The translations under genes and the position numbers were made by a program. This document shows, one piece after another, positions 15,452-23,472 of a stretch of 35,009 nt of DNA. The DNA is taken from the NCBI GenBank assembly GCA_039715055.1, contig JBDLID010000014.1:1-35009 (forward strand), written 5' to 3'. This DNA is from JBDLID01 sp039715055. GTDB taxonomy: Bacteria > Desulfobacterota > Desulfobulbia > Desulfobulbales > Desulfocapsaceae. Numbering within the stretch: the first letter of the stretch is position 1; every line of letters begins with the position of its first letter. The notes under the pieces are model-generated. The model was not told the DNA's origin, did no database searches, and saw only the letters and a list, made by a program, of their open reading frames with translations.

Positions 15452-16486
15452 GCTGTTCATCTGCCTGCATACTTCCCGAATATCAATATTAACCGGGCAT
15501 GAAGTCACGCACCTGCCGCAGCCCACACACATGATGCCCTTGCCATACTTGGACTGATGGTATTTCAGTTTATGCATAAATCGCTGGCGGACGCGCATCA
15601 GTTTAGTGTCCCTTGGATTATGGCCGGTGGTGTGGATGGTAAAATTGGGAAACATGCAGGAATCCCAGTTTTTCATACGCCGCCCTTTTTTATGGGCCGT
15701 TTCATCCTGGATATCAAAGCACCAGCAGGTGGGGCAGGCATAGGTACAGGTGCCGCAGTTGAGACAGGGAAAGGAGATGGACTCCCAGTACTCCTCGTTG
15801 TAAAGATCAAGGGTTTCCTTTTTGTCGATATTTGCAAACTTGACAGTGGATGCGATCTTTTTTTCGGCATCTGCACGCATGGCTGTGATCACCTTTTCCG
15901 CATCTGTATCGGCCTCCCTGTCAAAGCCTGCGCTGTTCATCCAGGCCTCTCCCTTATCGGTCAGTACCTCGGCCAGAAAGCTGTCCCCGCTATCCACCAG
16001 CAGTACATCAAGGCCTTGTCTGTCAAAAGGCCCGGTACCGGTGCTTGTTGAAAAATCACACGACTCGGGATCAGTCACAGCCAGCCCGACAAAGGTACAC
16101 GCCTCATAGGCATCACACCAATAAGGGTCCCGGTATTCGGGGGTGTCGAAATTCATCTTTACAATGTTCATGGCAAGGGCATCAAAGGGCCTGATGCCGA
16201 TGACCGCCCTGGGCGAGTAGTTTGTCTCCGGAGCCTGCATGATATTGCAGTCAGGAGATCCACTGTCTGTTGTAAAGGTGAACATCACCTCCGACTGGGG
16301 AAACACCACCGACTTGGGGGACATGGTTGTGGTGGTGATGGAAAAATCCGGTTCCTCATCTGCAGCAAGCTCCCGGAATTTACTGACGTTGTTGCCCTCT
16401 TTTACAGGACCGATCAGCGTGTAGTCCTTTCGTGACTGTTCAAGACCTGCTGACCAGTCTTTTTTATCTATTTGTAGAATCCTCAT
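15449..16486 (-). CDS. flxB: FlxB-type 4Fe-4S protein (AsrA / hydrogenase beta-like)
   Basis: A 345-aa cytoplasmic iron-sulfur protein. The N-terminal two thirds follow the AsrA-like pattern (AVIGIRPFDALAMNIV, then DPYWCDAYEACTFVGLAV, then CDFSTSTGTGP). The C-terminus holds two ferredoxin motifs: C241-x2-C244-x2-C247-x3-C251 (with extra Cys at 254 and 256) and C320-x2-C323-x2-C326-x3-C330 (CVGCGRCVTSCPVNID). In the Flx complex this subunit carries electrons between FlxA and FlxC/FlxD. It starts 9 bp after flxC. The stop codon is formed at the border of palindromic element D, and the C-terminus REVCRQMNS looks complete. Confidence 0.85.
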   Translation of the reverse strand: MRILQIDKKDWSAGLEQSRKDYTLIGPVKEGNNVSKFRELAADEEPDFSITTTTMSPKSVVFPQSEVMFTFTTDSGSPDCNIMQAPETNYSPRAVIGIRPFDALAMNIVKMNFDTPEYRDPYWCDAYEACTFVGLAVTDPESCDFSTSTGTGPFDRQGLDVLLVDSGDSFLAEVLTDKGEAWMNSAGFDREADTDAEKVITAMRADAEKKIASTVKFANIDKKETLDLYNEEYWESISFPCLNCGTCTYACPTCWCFDIQDETAHKKGRRMKNWDSCMFPNFTIHTTGHNPRDTKLMRVRQRFMHKLKYHQSKYGKGIMCVGCGRCVTSCPVNIDIREVCRQMNS

Positions 16487-16495
16487 CTGTTCTGC

Positions 16496-17446
16496 CTATT
16501 TGAAGTTGTCTTCCGGGTCACTGGGTTGAAAAGTCTCCAAAGCCGGGCGTTCATCGGCTGTCTGTCCCGCCTCCCAGTCCCAAAGGTCAAGGCAGTCTTT
16601 TTCCAGCTTCTTGGTAAAGGCGCGCATATCGATTCCCATGGGGCAGGAGGAGACACAGGCTCCGCAATCGGTGCAGCGTCCTGCTGTGTGAAATGCCCGC
16701 AGGATATGAAAGGTCATCACATCGGGTTCCTCGTCGCCTTTGCCAACCCATTGCGGCTGCGCCTCGTCAACAAAGCAGGTCGGGCAGTAGCAGGTCGGAC
16801 AGGAGTCCCGACAGGCATAACAGCGGATGCAGGTGGCGATCAGGTCTTCAAAAAATTCCCACCGCTCGTCTGTTCCAAGGGCCTCGATCTTTTCCACCTC
16901 TTCATGGCGTCGGATATCGGCCGGTACTTCAACCAGATCACCAACCAGCTCATCATAGAGAACCGGATTTCTGTGAACGCAAACCCGGCAGTTCTGGCGC
17001 ATGAGATCAGACCGCTGATACTTTTCCTCACGGCCCTTTCCCCGGACAGTGACTGTCCCGTCATCCTCTTCAACCACTTCTTCTATTTCTTCGCCAAACA
17101 GGCTGATGATGGTATGTCGTTCCATCATGCCGTGACACGGGACACCGATGATGACCACATCTTCCCGCTGGACCTTTCCCTCAGCAATGTGATTGACAAT
17201 GGACCTGCAGTCGCAGCCTTTAGCAAATACTGCGACCTTGCCTTTTGTGTCGGTCAGATAATTGGCGAGGTTAATACAACAGTGGCTGGACCAGGTGAGC
17301 TGTTCGACATCTTCAACAGTTCGAACACTCATTGGCGGGCTGATCATGGGGATGGTGCCTTCCTGAAAGCCGATCACCATCTCAACCGTTTCTTCTTTGA
17401 GGAGCCGGGCGGCGATTTCCCTTATTTTTTCAATATAAGTCTGCAT
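16496..17446 (-). CDS. flxC: FlxC-type 4Fe-4S dicluster protein
   Basis: A 316-aa protein. Residues 1-180 contain a FrhB/FdhB-like part with AVFAKGCDCRSIVNHI and VVIIGVPCHGM and extra cysteines (C153, C156). The C-terminal half has two ferredoxin motifs: C206-x2-C209-x2-C212-x3-C216 followed by C219, C221 and C224, and C258-x2-C261-x2-C264-x3-C268 (CTDCGACVSSCPMGID). This arrangement is that of FlxC, the second iron-sulfur subunit of FlxABCD-HdrABC. The ATG lies one base after the flxD stop, so translational coupling is likely. A 311-aa open frame on the opposite strand over the same bases is a shadow. Confidence 0.83.
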   Translation of the reverse strand: MQTYIEKIREIAARLLKEETVEMVIGFQEGTIPMISPPMSVRTVEDVEQLTWSSHCCINLANYLTDTKGKVAVFAKGCDCRSIVNHIAEGKVQREDVVIIGVPCHGMMERHTIISLFGEEIEEVVEEDDGTVTVRGKGREEKYQRSDLMRQNCRVCVHRNPVLYDELVGDLVEVPADIRRHEEVEKIEALGTDERWEFFEDLIATCIRCYACRDSCPTCYCPTCFVDEAQPQWVGKGDEEPDVMTFHILRAFHTAGRCTDCGACVSSCPMGIDMRAFTKKLEKDCLDLWDWEAGQTADERPALETFQPSDPEDNFK

Positions 17447-17447
17447 A

Positions 17448-17879
17448 TTACGGCTCCCTGACCATATTCTTCACAAGTTTTGTATTGGGGCCGACTTTTC
17501 TTACCGCTTCGGTCACCTCGGTGACCACATCGATAAACTTGGTGGACTCCGCTGATGAAATCCAGGAGAACTGCAGTCGCTCAGGCTCGATACCGATATG
17601 GGTCAGCATCCGGGTGAACAGGGTGAACTTTCTTCGTGCGTGAAAATTACCTTCCAGGTAATGGCATTCGCCGGGGTGTCAGCCGGAGACCCAGACACCG
17701 TCAGCCCCTTCCCTTAATGCGGAGAGAACGAATTTGGGGCTCATTCGACCGGCGCAGGGGATACGGATGACCCGGATATTGGAAGGGTACTGCATCCTGC
17801 CGACACCAGCCAGGTCCGCTGCCCCGTAACTGCAGGAGTTACATAAAAAGGCGATTATTTTCGGTTCCCAGTCGGACAT
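17448..17879 (-). CDS. flxD: FlxD / MvhD-type iron-sulfur subunit, selenoprotein (Sec67)
   Basis: A 143-aa protein if the in-frame TGA at 17681-17679 is read as selenocysteine. Before it the frame gives the MvhD start (PKIIAFLCNSCSYGAADLAG) with RIPCAGRMSP; after it the same frame continues HPGECHYLEGNFHARRKF to a TAA at 17450-17448. The family motif is (V)(T/S)G-C-HPG(D/E)CHY.xGN, so the UGA replaces a conserved Cys ligand of the [2Fe-2S] site. Sec at this position is known in MvhD/VhuD-type proteins. MvhD-type subunits carry electrons between HdrA and the input module (here FlxA-C). It starts 15 bp after hdrA and ends one base before flxC. A stop-based call would yield only a 66-aa fragment. 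Confidence 0.88.
17646..17662 (-). promoter_or_regulatory. Predicted bacterial SECIS hairpin in flxD
   Basis: On the minus strand, 16 nt after the UGA, ATTACC pairs with GGTAAT over a TGGAA loop (6 bp, 5-nt loop containing GG). Position, stem length and G-containing loop fit bacterial SECIS elements recognised by SelB. Folding was done by eye. Confidence 0.6.
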
Positions 17880-17894
17880 ATTGACTCCTTTACG

Positions 17895-20800
17895 TTATTC
17901 ACTGATCGCAGCAATCTGCGACAATATCTGATCATTATCAAAACCGTGCAGATGAATGGCACCTGAGCGGCAGGAGGCTACACACAACCCGCATCCTTTA
18001 CAAAGGGCCGGGTTGATCTGCGCTCTGCCGGGGAAGAACCTTGCCGATTCTTCGATAATAGAGGGCGCGGAGTATGGGCAGACCGAAACACAGCCGCCAC
18101 ATTCACTACAGTCCTGAGGACTGACTTCAGCGACCGTGCCACTGATGGAAATACTCTTTTTGGCCAGCAGAGTGACGGCTCTTGTGGCAGCCGCTATGGC
18201 CTGGGAAACGGATTCGTCAATGGGCTTGGGACCATGGGCCAGGCCGCAGAGAAAAACGCCGTCCGTTGAACAGTCAACGGGTCTCAGCTTTGCATGGGCC
18301 TCCATAAAGAAACCATCGTTGTTCAGGGTAACTTTGTACTGCTGGGCAAGCGGGTTGTCCTCGGGTGGAATAATGGCGGTGGCAAGCACCAGCAGGTCGG
18401 TGGTGATCGCCATCTTTCGCCGCATAACCGTATCGGTGAATTCGATGAGCAGGTCATCCCCGTCATAATCGACATCGATTCCTGTCTCGTTATTGTAGCG
18501 CAGAAAACTGATTCCCTTTTCCCGTGCCTCGCGGTAGAGATCTTCACGCAACCCGTATGGCCGCATATCCCTGTAGAGGATATAGATATCCATCTCCGGC
18601 CTGCGCTCTTTAAGGGTCAGTGCATTTTTTATGGAGTGGGTGCAGCACACCTTGGAGCAGTAAGGGCGCTCAGGAATTCTCGACCCCACACATTGAATGA
18701 AAACAGCCGTATCCTTTTCCGCAAGGCCTGGGTCATCAGCAATGAGTTGACGGTCAAGCTCAAGGCCTGTCAGGACACGGTCATCTTCGTCGTAGAGATA
18801 CTGCTCGGGTTTGAATTCGCTGGCCCCGGAGGCAATGACGGTGACGCCATGCTCAAGGTCAACCTTTGAATCCTCAGTCTGAACAGTGGTTGTAAAGTTT
18901 CCGACAAAACCGTCGACATGGCTGATGTGCGCGCCGGTATGAATGTCAATGTTCTCATCATTTTCCACATCAGCGATGAGCCGGCTGACATTTTCGGCAA
19001 CATTTTCACCCTGCCAGGTCTGGTGAATATCCAGTCCCTTGCCGCCCAGTCTGTTATCCCGTTCAACAAGGTGGGCATGATACCCCTGTTCGGAAAGGGT
19101 TTTTGCGGCCTGAATGCCGGCAATGCCGCCGCCAATGATAAGGGCCGACTGGTTGATCTCAAGCTCGACCTCTTTCAGTGGTCCCATCAGGGCGATCTTG
19201 TCCACGGCCATGCGGACCAGGTCTTTGGCCTTTTCAGTGGCCATATCGTGATCGTCTTTATGGACCCAGGAACACTGGTTCCTGATGTTGACCATCTCAA
19301 AGACGTATTTGTTCAAGCCGGTGGTTGTCAGGGTTTCCTGAAAAAGCGGCTCATGGGTCTTGGGTGTACAGGCGGCAACAACCACTCTGTTCAAATTCTG
19401 CTTTTCGATGGTGGCGGCCAGGTTGTTCAGCGCGTCCTGGGAGCAGCTGAACAGTCCCTGGTCGGAGAAAGTGACATAGGGCAGGTCCTTTGAATATTCA
19501 ACCACTGCCGGAACGTCCACGACGCCGGCAATATTGGTGCCGCAGCAGCAGACAAAAACACCGATGCGCGGCCGCTCACCATTGATATCGAGTTCTGAGG
19601 GAAGCTCTTTGGTTCTGGTCAGGGACCAGCGGGAATCGCTCAGGGAGCTGCCCGCACTTCCTGCCGAGGCACTGGCCTCGATGACCGAAGAGGGGATATC
19701 TTTGGGTGCCTCGATGGCGCCACAGACATAAACACCGGGGGTTGATGTTGTGACCGGATCAAAACTGGTGGTGGATACAAAATCATACTTGTCCAGCTTT
19801 ATATCCATCATGTTGGCCAGCTGAGCGCCATGTTTGGCTGTTTCCAGGCCGACGGAGAGAACTACAATATCAAACGCTTCTTCAGCTAATTTACCGGACT
19901 CATCAATATAGCGGATAAGCTGATTGCCATCTTCCGTGGGAACAATATTGGTGATTTTTGATTTGACAAAACGGACACCGAAGTCATCCCGGGCCTGGTT
20001 GTAGTATCGTTCAAAGTCCTTGCCATGGGTCCGGATATCCATATAAAAGATGGCTGCGTCCAGCCCGTCTTTTGCATGATCAACGGCAAGCATGGCCTCT
20101 TTGACGGCATAGGTGCAGCAGACACTGGAACAGTAGCCTTTGGCGCCGATATGAACATCACGCGACCCTACACACTGGAGCCAGGCGATCTTTTTCGGTT
20201 CCTTATTGTCAGATGGGCGAACCATATGGCCGCCATACGGTCCCGATGAGGAGAGAATGCGCTCGAACTCAAGGCTTGTAATAACGTTTTTAGACCGGTT
20301 GTAGCCATACACATCATGGGTTGCCGGGTCATAGGTTTGACAGCCAGTGGCGTAAATGACCGCCCCTACCTGAAATTCGAGATCCTTTGCCTTGTCTTCA
20401 TAGTTGATGGCGTCGGCGGGACAGACCTCTTCACACTTCCTGCATTTTCCTCTTGTCAGGTAAAAACACTGGCTGTCGTCAATGGCGTACTTCAGCGGAA
20501 CCGCCTGGGCGTAGTCGACGTAGATGGCCTTTCGCTTGGACAGGCTGCCGTCGTACTCGTTCACTACCTTCTTGGGACACTTCTGGCTGCACGCCCCACA
20601 GGCGATGCACTTGTCCATGTCCACATAGCGTGGGTGCTGGGTCAGCGAGACAGTGAAATTTCCATGCTCTCCGGAAACATCCGTCACTTCTGACAGTGTG
20701 AGTAACTCAATATTTATATGCCGGCCGACCTCGACCAGTTTAGGTGAGATTACTCACATTGCACAGTCGTTGGTGGGGAACGTTTTATCCAGCTGCGACA

Positions 20801-20933
20801 TCAACCCGCCAATGGAGGGTGACCGTTCAACCAGATAAACGTAATAGCCGGTATCCGCAGCATCCAGTGCTGCCTGCATACCGGCAATCCCGCCACCAAC
20901 AACCATTACGGCGCCGATTTTTTCCTGACTCAA
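17895..20933 (-). CDS. hdrA: HdrA, double-module flavoprotein, selenoprotein (Sec60)
   Basis: A 1012-aa protein when the in-frame TGA at 20756-20754 is read as Sec60. The start is TTG 20933, overlapping the hdrB stop (TTGA) with GGAG upstream. Module 1 has an FAD Rossmann motif (VVGGGIAGMQAALDAADTG), then QLDKTFPTNDCAM-U-VISPKLVEVGRH, where Sec replaces the second Cys of the HdrA motif. Two ferredoxin sites follow (C109/112/115/119; C156/164/167/171). Module 2 starts near 458 with IGVFVCCCGTNIAGVVDV, has a second FAD motif (LIIGGGIAGIQAAKTLSEQG), and ends with two C-terminal clusters (CSECGGCVSVCP, CKGCGLCVASC). HdrA carries the bifurcating flavin in the Hdr family. Module 2 lacks the TNDCxxC segment, so the two flavins are unlikely to be equivalent. 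A stop-based call would start this protein 82 residues late and lose the first FAD motif. Confidence 0.9.
20721..20738 (-). promoter_or_regulatory. Predicted bacterial SECIS hairpin in hdrA
   Basis: On the minus strand, 15 nt after the UGA, CTGGTC pairs with GGCCGG (6 bp, two G-U) over the loop GAGGTC, which contains the GGU found in the apical loop of the E. coli fdhF SECIS. It lies inside the coding sequence for LVEVGR, as expected for a bacterial SECIS. Confidence 0.7.
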
Positions 20934-21820
20934 TTTTCTGTCTCCTTCTCTATAAAGGATTCAAGGGTAGTAATATCGAGCATATTCATCTCCAGCCCAA
21001 GAGACCGGCCAGGGATACCCATGGCAAGTCCCAGCAGCTGGGGATAAACGAAGCTCGGAATTTTATAAGAAAGTTCACGTTCAGACACCATCATCTGCTG
21101 AACCCGGTCAAACTGCATCTGGCAATAGGGACAGCCCACACACACATAGTCGGCACCGGCCCTGTTGCAGTCGGCCAGCTTTTTTTCTGCCAGATCCATT
21201 GAAAGGCTATCGTTGACGCCCATCAGGGGAGCGCCGCAGCACTCAAGCTGCAGCGGCCAGTCAACACTTTTCGCGCCGGTCACTTTCACCAGTTCGTCAA
21301 ACAGAGTGGGCCGCACCGGGTCATCAAACCGGGTGACATCGCTTGGCCGCAGGGCATGGCATCCGTAGTGAGTTGCGATTTTCAGATCTGTAAACGGGTC
21401 AATGATTTTTTCCTTTATATCCTTCAACCCAACATCGTGGTAGAGGACGGAGAGAAAGTGCTTTATCTCAGCTGTTCCCGAGTATTTCAACCCTTCATCC
21501 GCCAGAAAAGTGTTGACCTCATCGCGCAGCCTGGAATCCAGCTGAATCTGGTGGGCGGCTTTTTTGAGGCTGCCGAAACAGCACTTGCACAGGACCATCA
21601 GGTCCAGGCCCTCTTTTTCCGCAAGGGCCAGGTTGCGGGCAGCCATGAGGAGAAATGTCTTGTTATCACTGGTCTGCATGGGATAGCCGCAGCACTTGAA
21701 CTCCGGGTTGTCGACAAGTTCGATGCCAAGCTCTGCTGCGACACTTCTTGCGGCCAGTTCGTACTGCTGAACCCTTGCCGGGATATTGCACCCGACAAAT
21801 AGTGTGTATTTCATCATCAT
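20930..21820 (-). CDS. hdrB: HdrB, CCG-domain heterodisulfide reductase subunit
   Basis: A 296-aa protein with two complete cysteine-rich CCG domains, each the signature for a noncubane [4Fe-4S] cluster: first GC(9) ... KCCGYPM (43-45) ... CKCC (about 80); second YGCHALRPSD ... ECCGAPLMG ... CVGCPYC. In HdrB the two noncubane clusters cleave a disulfide substrate; here the physiological partner is unknown, as sulfate reducers lack CoM-S-S-CoB. It begins 9 bp after the HmcE-HdrC fusion gene and overlaps hdrA by 4 bp. In HmcF of Desulfovibrio the CCG part is fused to a ferredoxin part; here the CCG half is a separate polypeptide and the ferredoxin half is on the preceding gene. Confidence 0.9.
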   Translation of the reverse strand: MMMKYTLFVGCNIPARVQQYELAARSVAAELGIELVDNPEFKCCGYPMQTSDNKTFLLMAARNLALAEKEGLDLMVLCKCCFGSLKKAAHQIQLDSRLRDEVNTFLADEGLKYSGTAEIKHFLSVLYHDVGLKDIKEKIIDPFTDLKIATHYGCHALRPSDVTRFDDPVRPTLFDELVKVTGAKSVDWPLQLECCGAPLMGVNDSLSMDLAEKKLADCNRAGADYVCVGCPYCQMQFDRVQQMMVSERELSYKIPSFVYPQLLGLAMGIPGRSLGLEMNMLDITTLESFIEKETEN

Positions 21821-21829
21821 ATTCCTGTG

Positions 21830-23302
21830 CTACTTGTGATCTTCTACGGAGACGGTCTTGAGTTTGTTAAAAATATCCGTCACCTTTACTCCCTGGGGAC
21901 AATGTTCCTGGCACTGGTAACAGGTCAAACAGTTCCACAACATCCTCGATCCTGTTGCAAGATCTTTGAGGCCAAGGGCCACGGAGCGGATTATCTGGTG
22001 CGGCAGGAGATCCAGGTTCTGCTGCGAGTCCGCATAATTGACAACCACAGGGCATACGGTTGAGCAGTTTTCACATGAAAAACAGTAGGCAAAGGATTCG
22101 GTCCGTCCGGAATGGGCGAGAGCCTTTGTGAGGGCATCATCCTCCTGAGCCAGAACGATTGGAGTATCGGCCAGTTCTGGTGCAGAGGTGCAGTCTGCTG
22201 TTAACACGTTTTTTATGCTCGCAAGCGGAACATCATACTGTTCCTGATCGATTCGTTGATGGTTGAGCCCGCGGAAGTAGGAAAAGGGGGTCATCATCAG
22301 GTCCACGGGCTGTTCTCTGCGGATCATTTCCTCCCGTACGGAAAACCAGAGCTCCCGCAGGTTAATTCCTGCAGGGCAGACCACGGTACAGCGATCGCAG
22401 TTGGTGCAGAGGGTGATTCCCTGTTGAATACCTCTCAGCTTTCTGGTGCTGATATTCTTGTCCGCAACATACTCTTTGAGAAATTTCATCCGTTCCGACG
22501 GCAGAATATTGTCGTTGCCGAGATTGTCACGGGCTACGCCGACCGAGCAGTGTCTGCTGCAGGTATTGCAGTGGGTGCAGGCGTCGAGTTCCATTACCTG
22601 GCGGGTGGCAATGTTGGCCGGATCTGAGTTTTCATCCATCACCGCGTTGGCCAGCAGACTGAGCGGCGTGGTGATCATATGGAACATCTTGGAAAACGGC
22701 AGATAGGCCAGGCCGAACAGGCAGGCAATGATATGCACCCACCAGATCTTCTGATAATAATCGTAGGACGACAGCTTGGTGATCTCCATGAACAAACCGG
22801 AGAGGATGATAACAAACAGGATGATAATGGTGTACAGATCCATACCGCTGGTTTTCAGGCGCGGAACCTTCAGGATGTATCTTCTCCAGAGGGCGATGGA
22901 CAGGCCAGCAAGGACGATGAGCCCGGCAGTGATCAGCCAGGGGTTCATCACCAGGTAAAACCTGTTAAAGAGCGGGGTGACGATGATCTTGTCCAGGGCA
23001 TGGAAAATGAGCAGAAACGTAAAAGCGGTAAAAATCAGCATGTGCATGATCCAGCGCAGCCTGTCCTGTTCGCGGATATGTTTCTGGAGCAGTATCTGCT
23101 GAACGAAAGCATTGCCCATAACAGAGAGCTGCTCTTTGGTGAAGAGTCCGCCGATACCTTTGAAGGCGGCTCTTACCCGTGTCCATGGTGTCGTCCCTTC
23201 TCCATTGATACCGATACTGAAACGGAACCAGTTGGACAGATTGTAGGTCAGTCCGATTCCAAAGACCAATAGAGCGATATAGACCATAAATTTATAAACC
23301 AT
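21830..23302 (-). CDS. HmcE-like membrane cytochrome b fused to four [4Fe-4S] sites ending in HdrC
   Basis: A 490-aa fusion. Residues 1-225 form a NarI/DsrM/HmcE-like membrane domain with five hydrophobic helices (starting about 1, 84, 120, 154 and 187) and candidate heme-b ligands H87, H101, H190 and H208. Residues 242-252 and 299-309 are two CxxCxxCxxxC sites (CTHCNTCSRHC, CTNCDRCTVVCP). Residues 407-417 and 458-468 are two more (CFSCENCSTVCP, CLTCYQCQEHCP) in an HdrC-like C-terminal domain. In Desulfovibrio hmcE and hmcF are separate and HmcF carries the CCG domains; here the membrane cytochrome is joined to HdrC and the CCG protein is the next gene. The expected role is electron transfer from quinol or HmcC through heme b to the cytoplasmic HdrB/HdrA. 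Confidence 0.82.
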   Translation of the reverse strand: MVYKFMVYIALLVFGIGLTYNLSNWFRFSIGINGEGTTPWTRVRAAFKGIGGLFTKEQLSVMGNAFVQQILLQKHIREQDRLRWIMHMLIFTAFTFLLIFHALDKIIVTPLFNRFYLVMNPWLITAGLIVLAGLSIALWRRYILKVPRLKTSGMDLYTIIILFVIILSGLFMEITKLSSYDYYQKIWWVHIIACLFGLAYLPFSKMFHMITTPLSLLANAVMDENSDPANIATRQVMELDACTHCNTCSRHCSVGVARDNLGNDNILPSERMKFLKEYVADKNISTRKLRGIQQGITLCTNCDRCTVVCPAGINLRELWFSVREEMIRREQPVDLMMTPFSYFRGLNHQRIDQEQYDVPLASIKNVLTADCTSAPELADTPIVLAQEDDALTKALAHSGRTESFAYCFSCENCSTVCPVVVNYADSQQNLDLLPHQIIRSVALGLKDLATGSRMLWNCLTCYQCQEHCPQGVKVTDIFNKLKTVSVEDHK

Positions 23303-23319
23303 ATTGTCACATTCCCCAA

Positions 23320-23457
23320 TCAGTCCTGCTCTTCATCTTTATGCGTTAAAAACATCCAGAAGCCGACTACACAGACCAGGTACACTGCCATAAGGATGTA
23401 GGTGTTGCTCTCCGTATGCAGCATGAAGTCTTGAAGTGTATGTATCATGTCATCCAT
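23320..23457 (-). CDS. hmcD: HmcD-like small membrane protein
   Basis: A 45-aa ORF lies exactly between hmcC and the hmcE-hdrC fusion. It starts at ATG 23457, 15 bp after the hmcC stop, and ends at TGA 23322-23320. It has one hydrophobic helix (YILMAVYLVCVVGFWMF, about residues 20-36) with a short acidic C-terminus (HKDEEQD). In Desulfovibrio hmc operons a similarly tiny membrane protein, HmcD, sits at the same place between hmcC and hmcE. Assignment rests on position, size and one TM helix, as the sequence is too short for more. Its role in the complex is not known. Confidence 0.8.
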   Translation of the reverse strand: MDDMIHTLQDFMLHTESNTYILMAVYLVCVVGFWMFLTHKDEEQD

Positions 23458-23472
23458 TGTTCAATCTCTGTT

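Noticed and set aside
16526..17461. 311-aa plus-strand open frame
   Set aside because: It is antisense to flxC over nearly its entire length, has no family motif, and the minus-strand gene is clearly real.
17448..17679. flxD as a truncated 66-aa gene
   Set aside because: The frame after the TGA continues the family motif HPGECHYLEGNFHARR to a stop one base before flxC; Sec readthrough explains this better than truncation.
20688..20933. Reading hdrA as beginning at GTG 20687, or as a pseudogene broken by the TGA
   Set aside because: The upstream 82 codons in the same frame encode the conserved FAD and TNDCxx(C) motifs, the start overlaps hdrB, and a SECIS-like hairpin follows the TGA.
22679..23272. 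197-aa plus-strand open frame
   Set aside because: Antisense to the membrane half of the HmcE-HdrC fusion; composition is that of a reverse-read hydrophobic protein.
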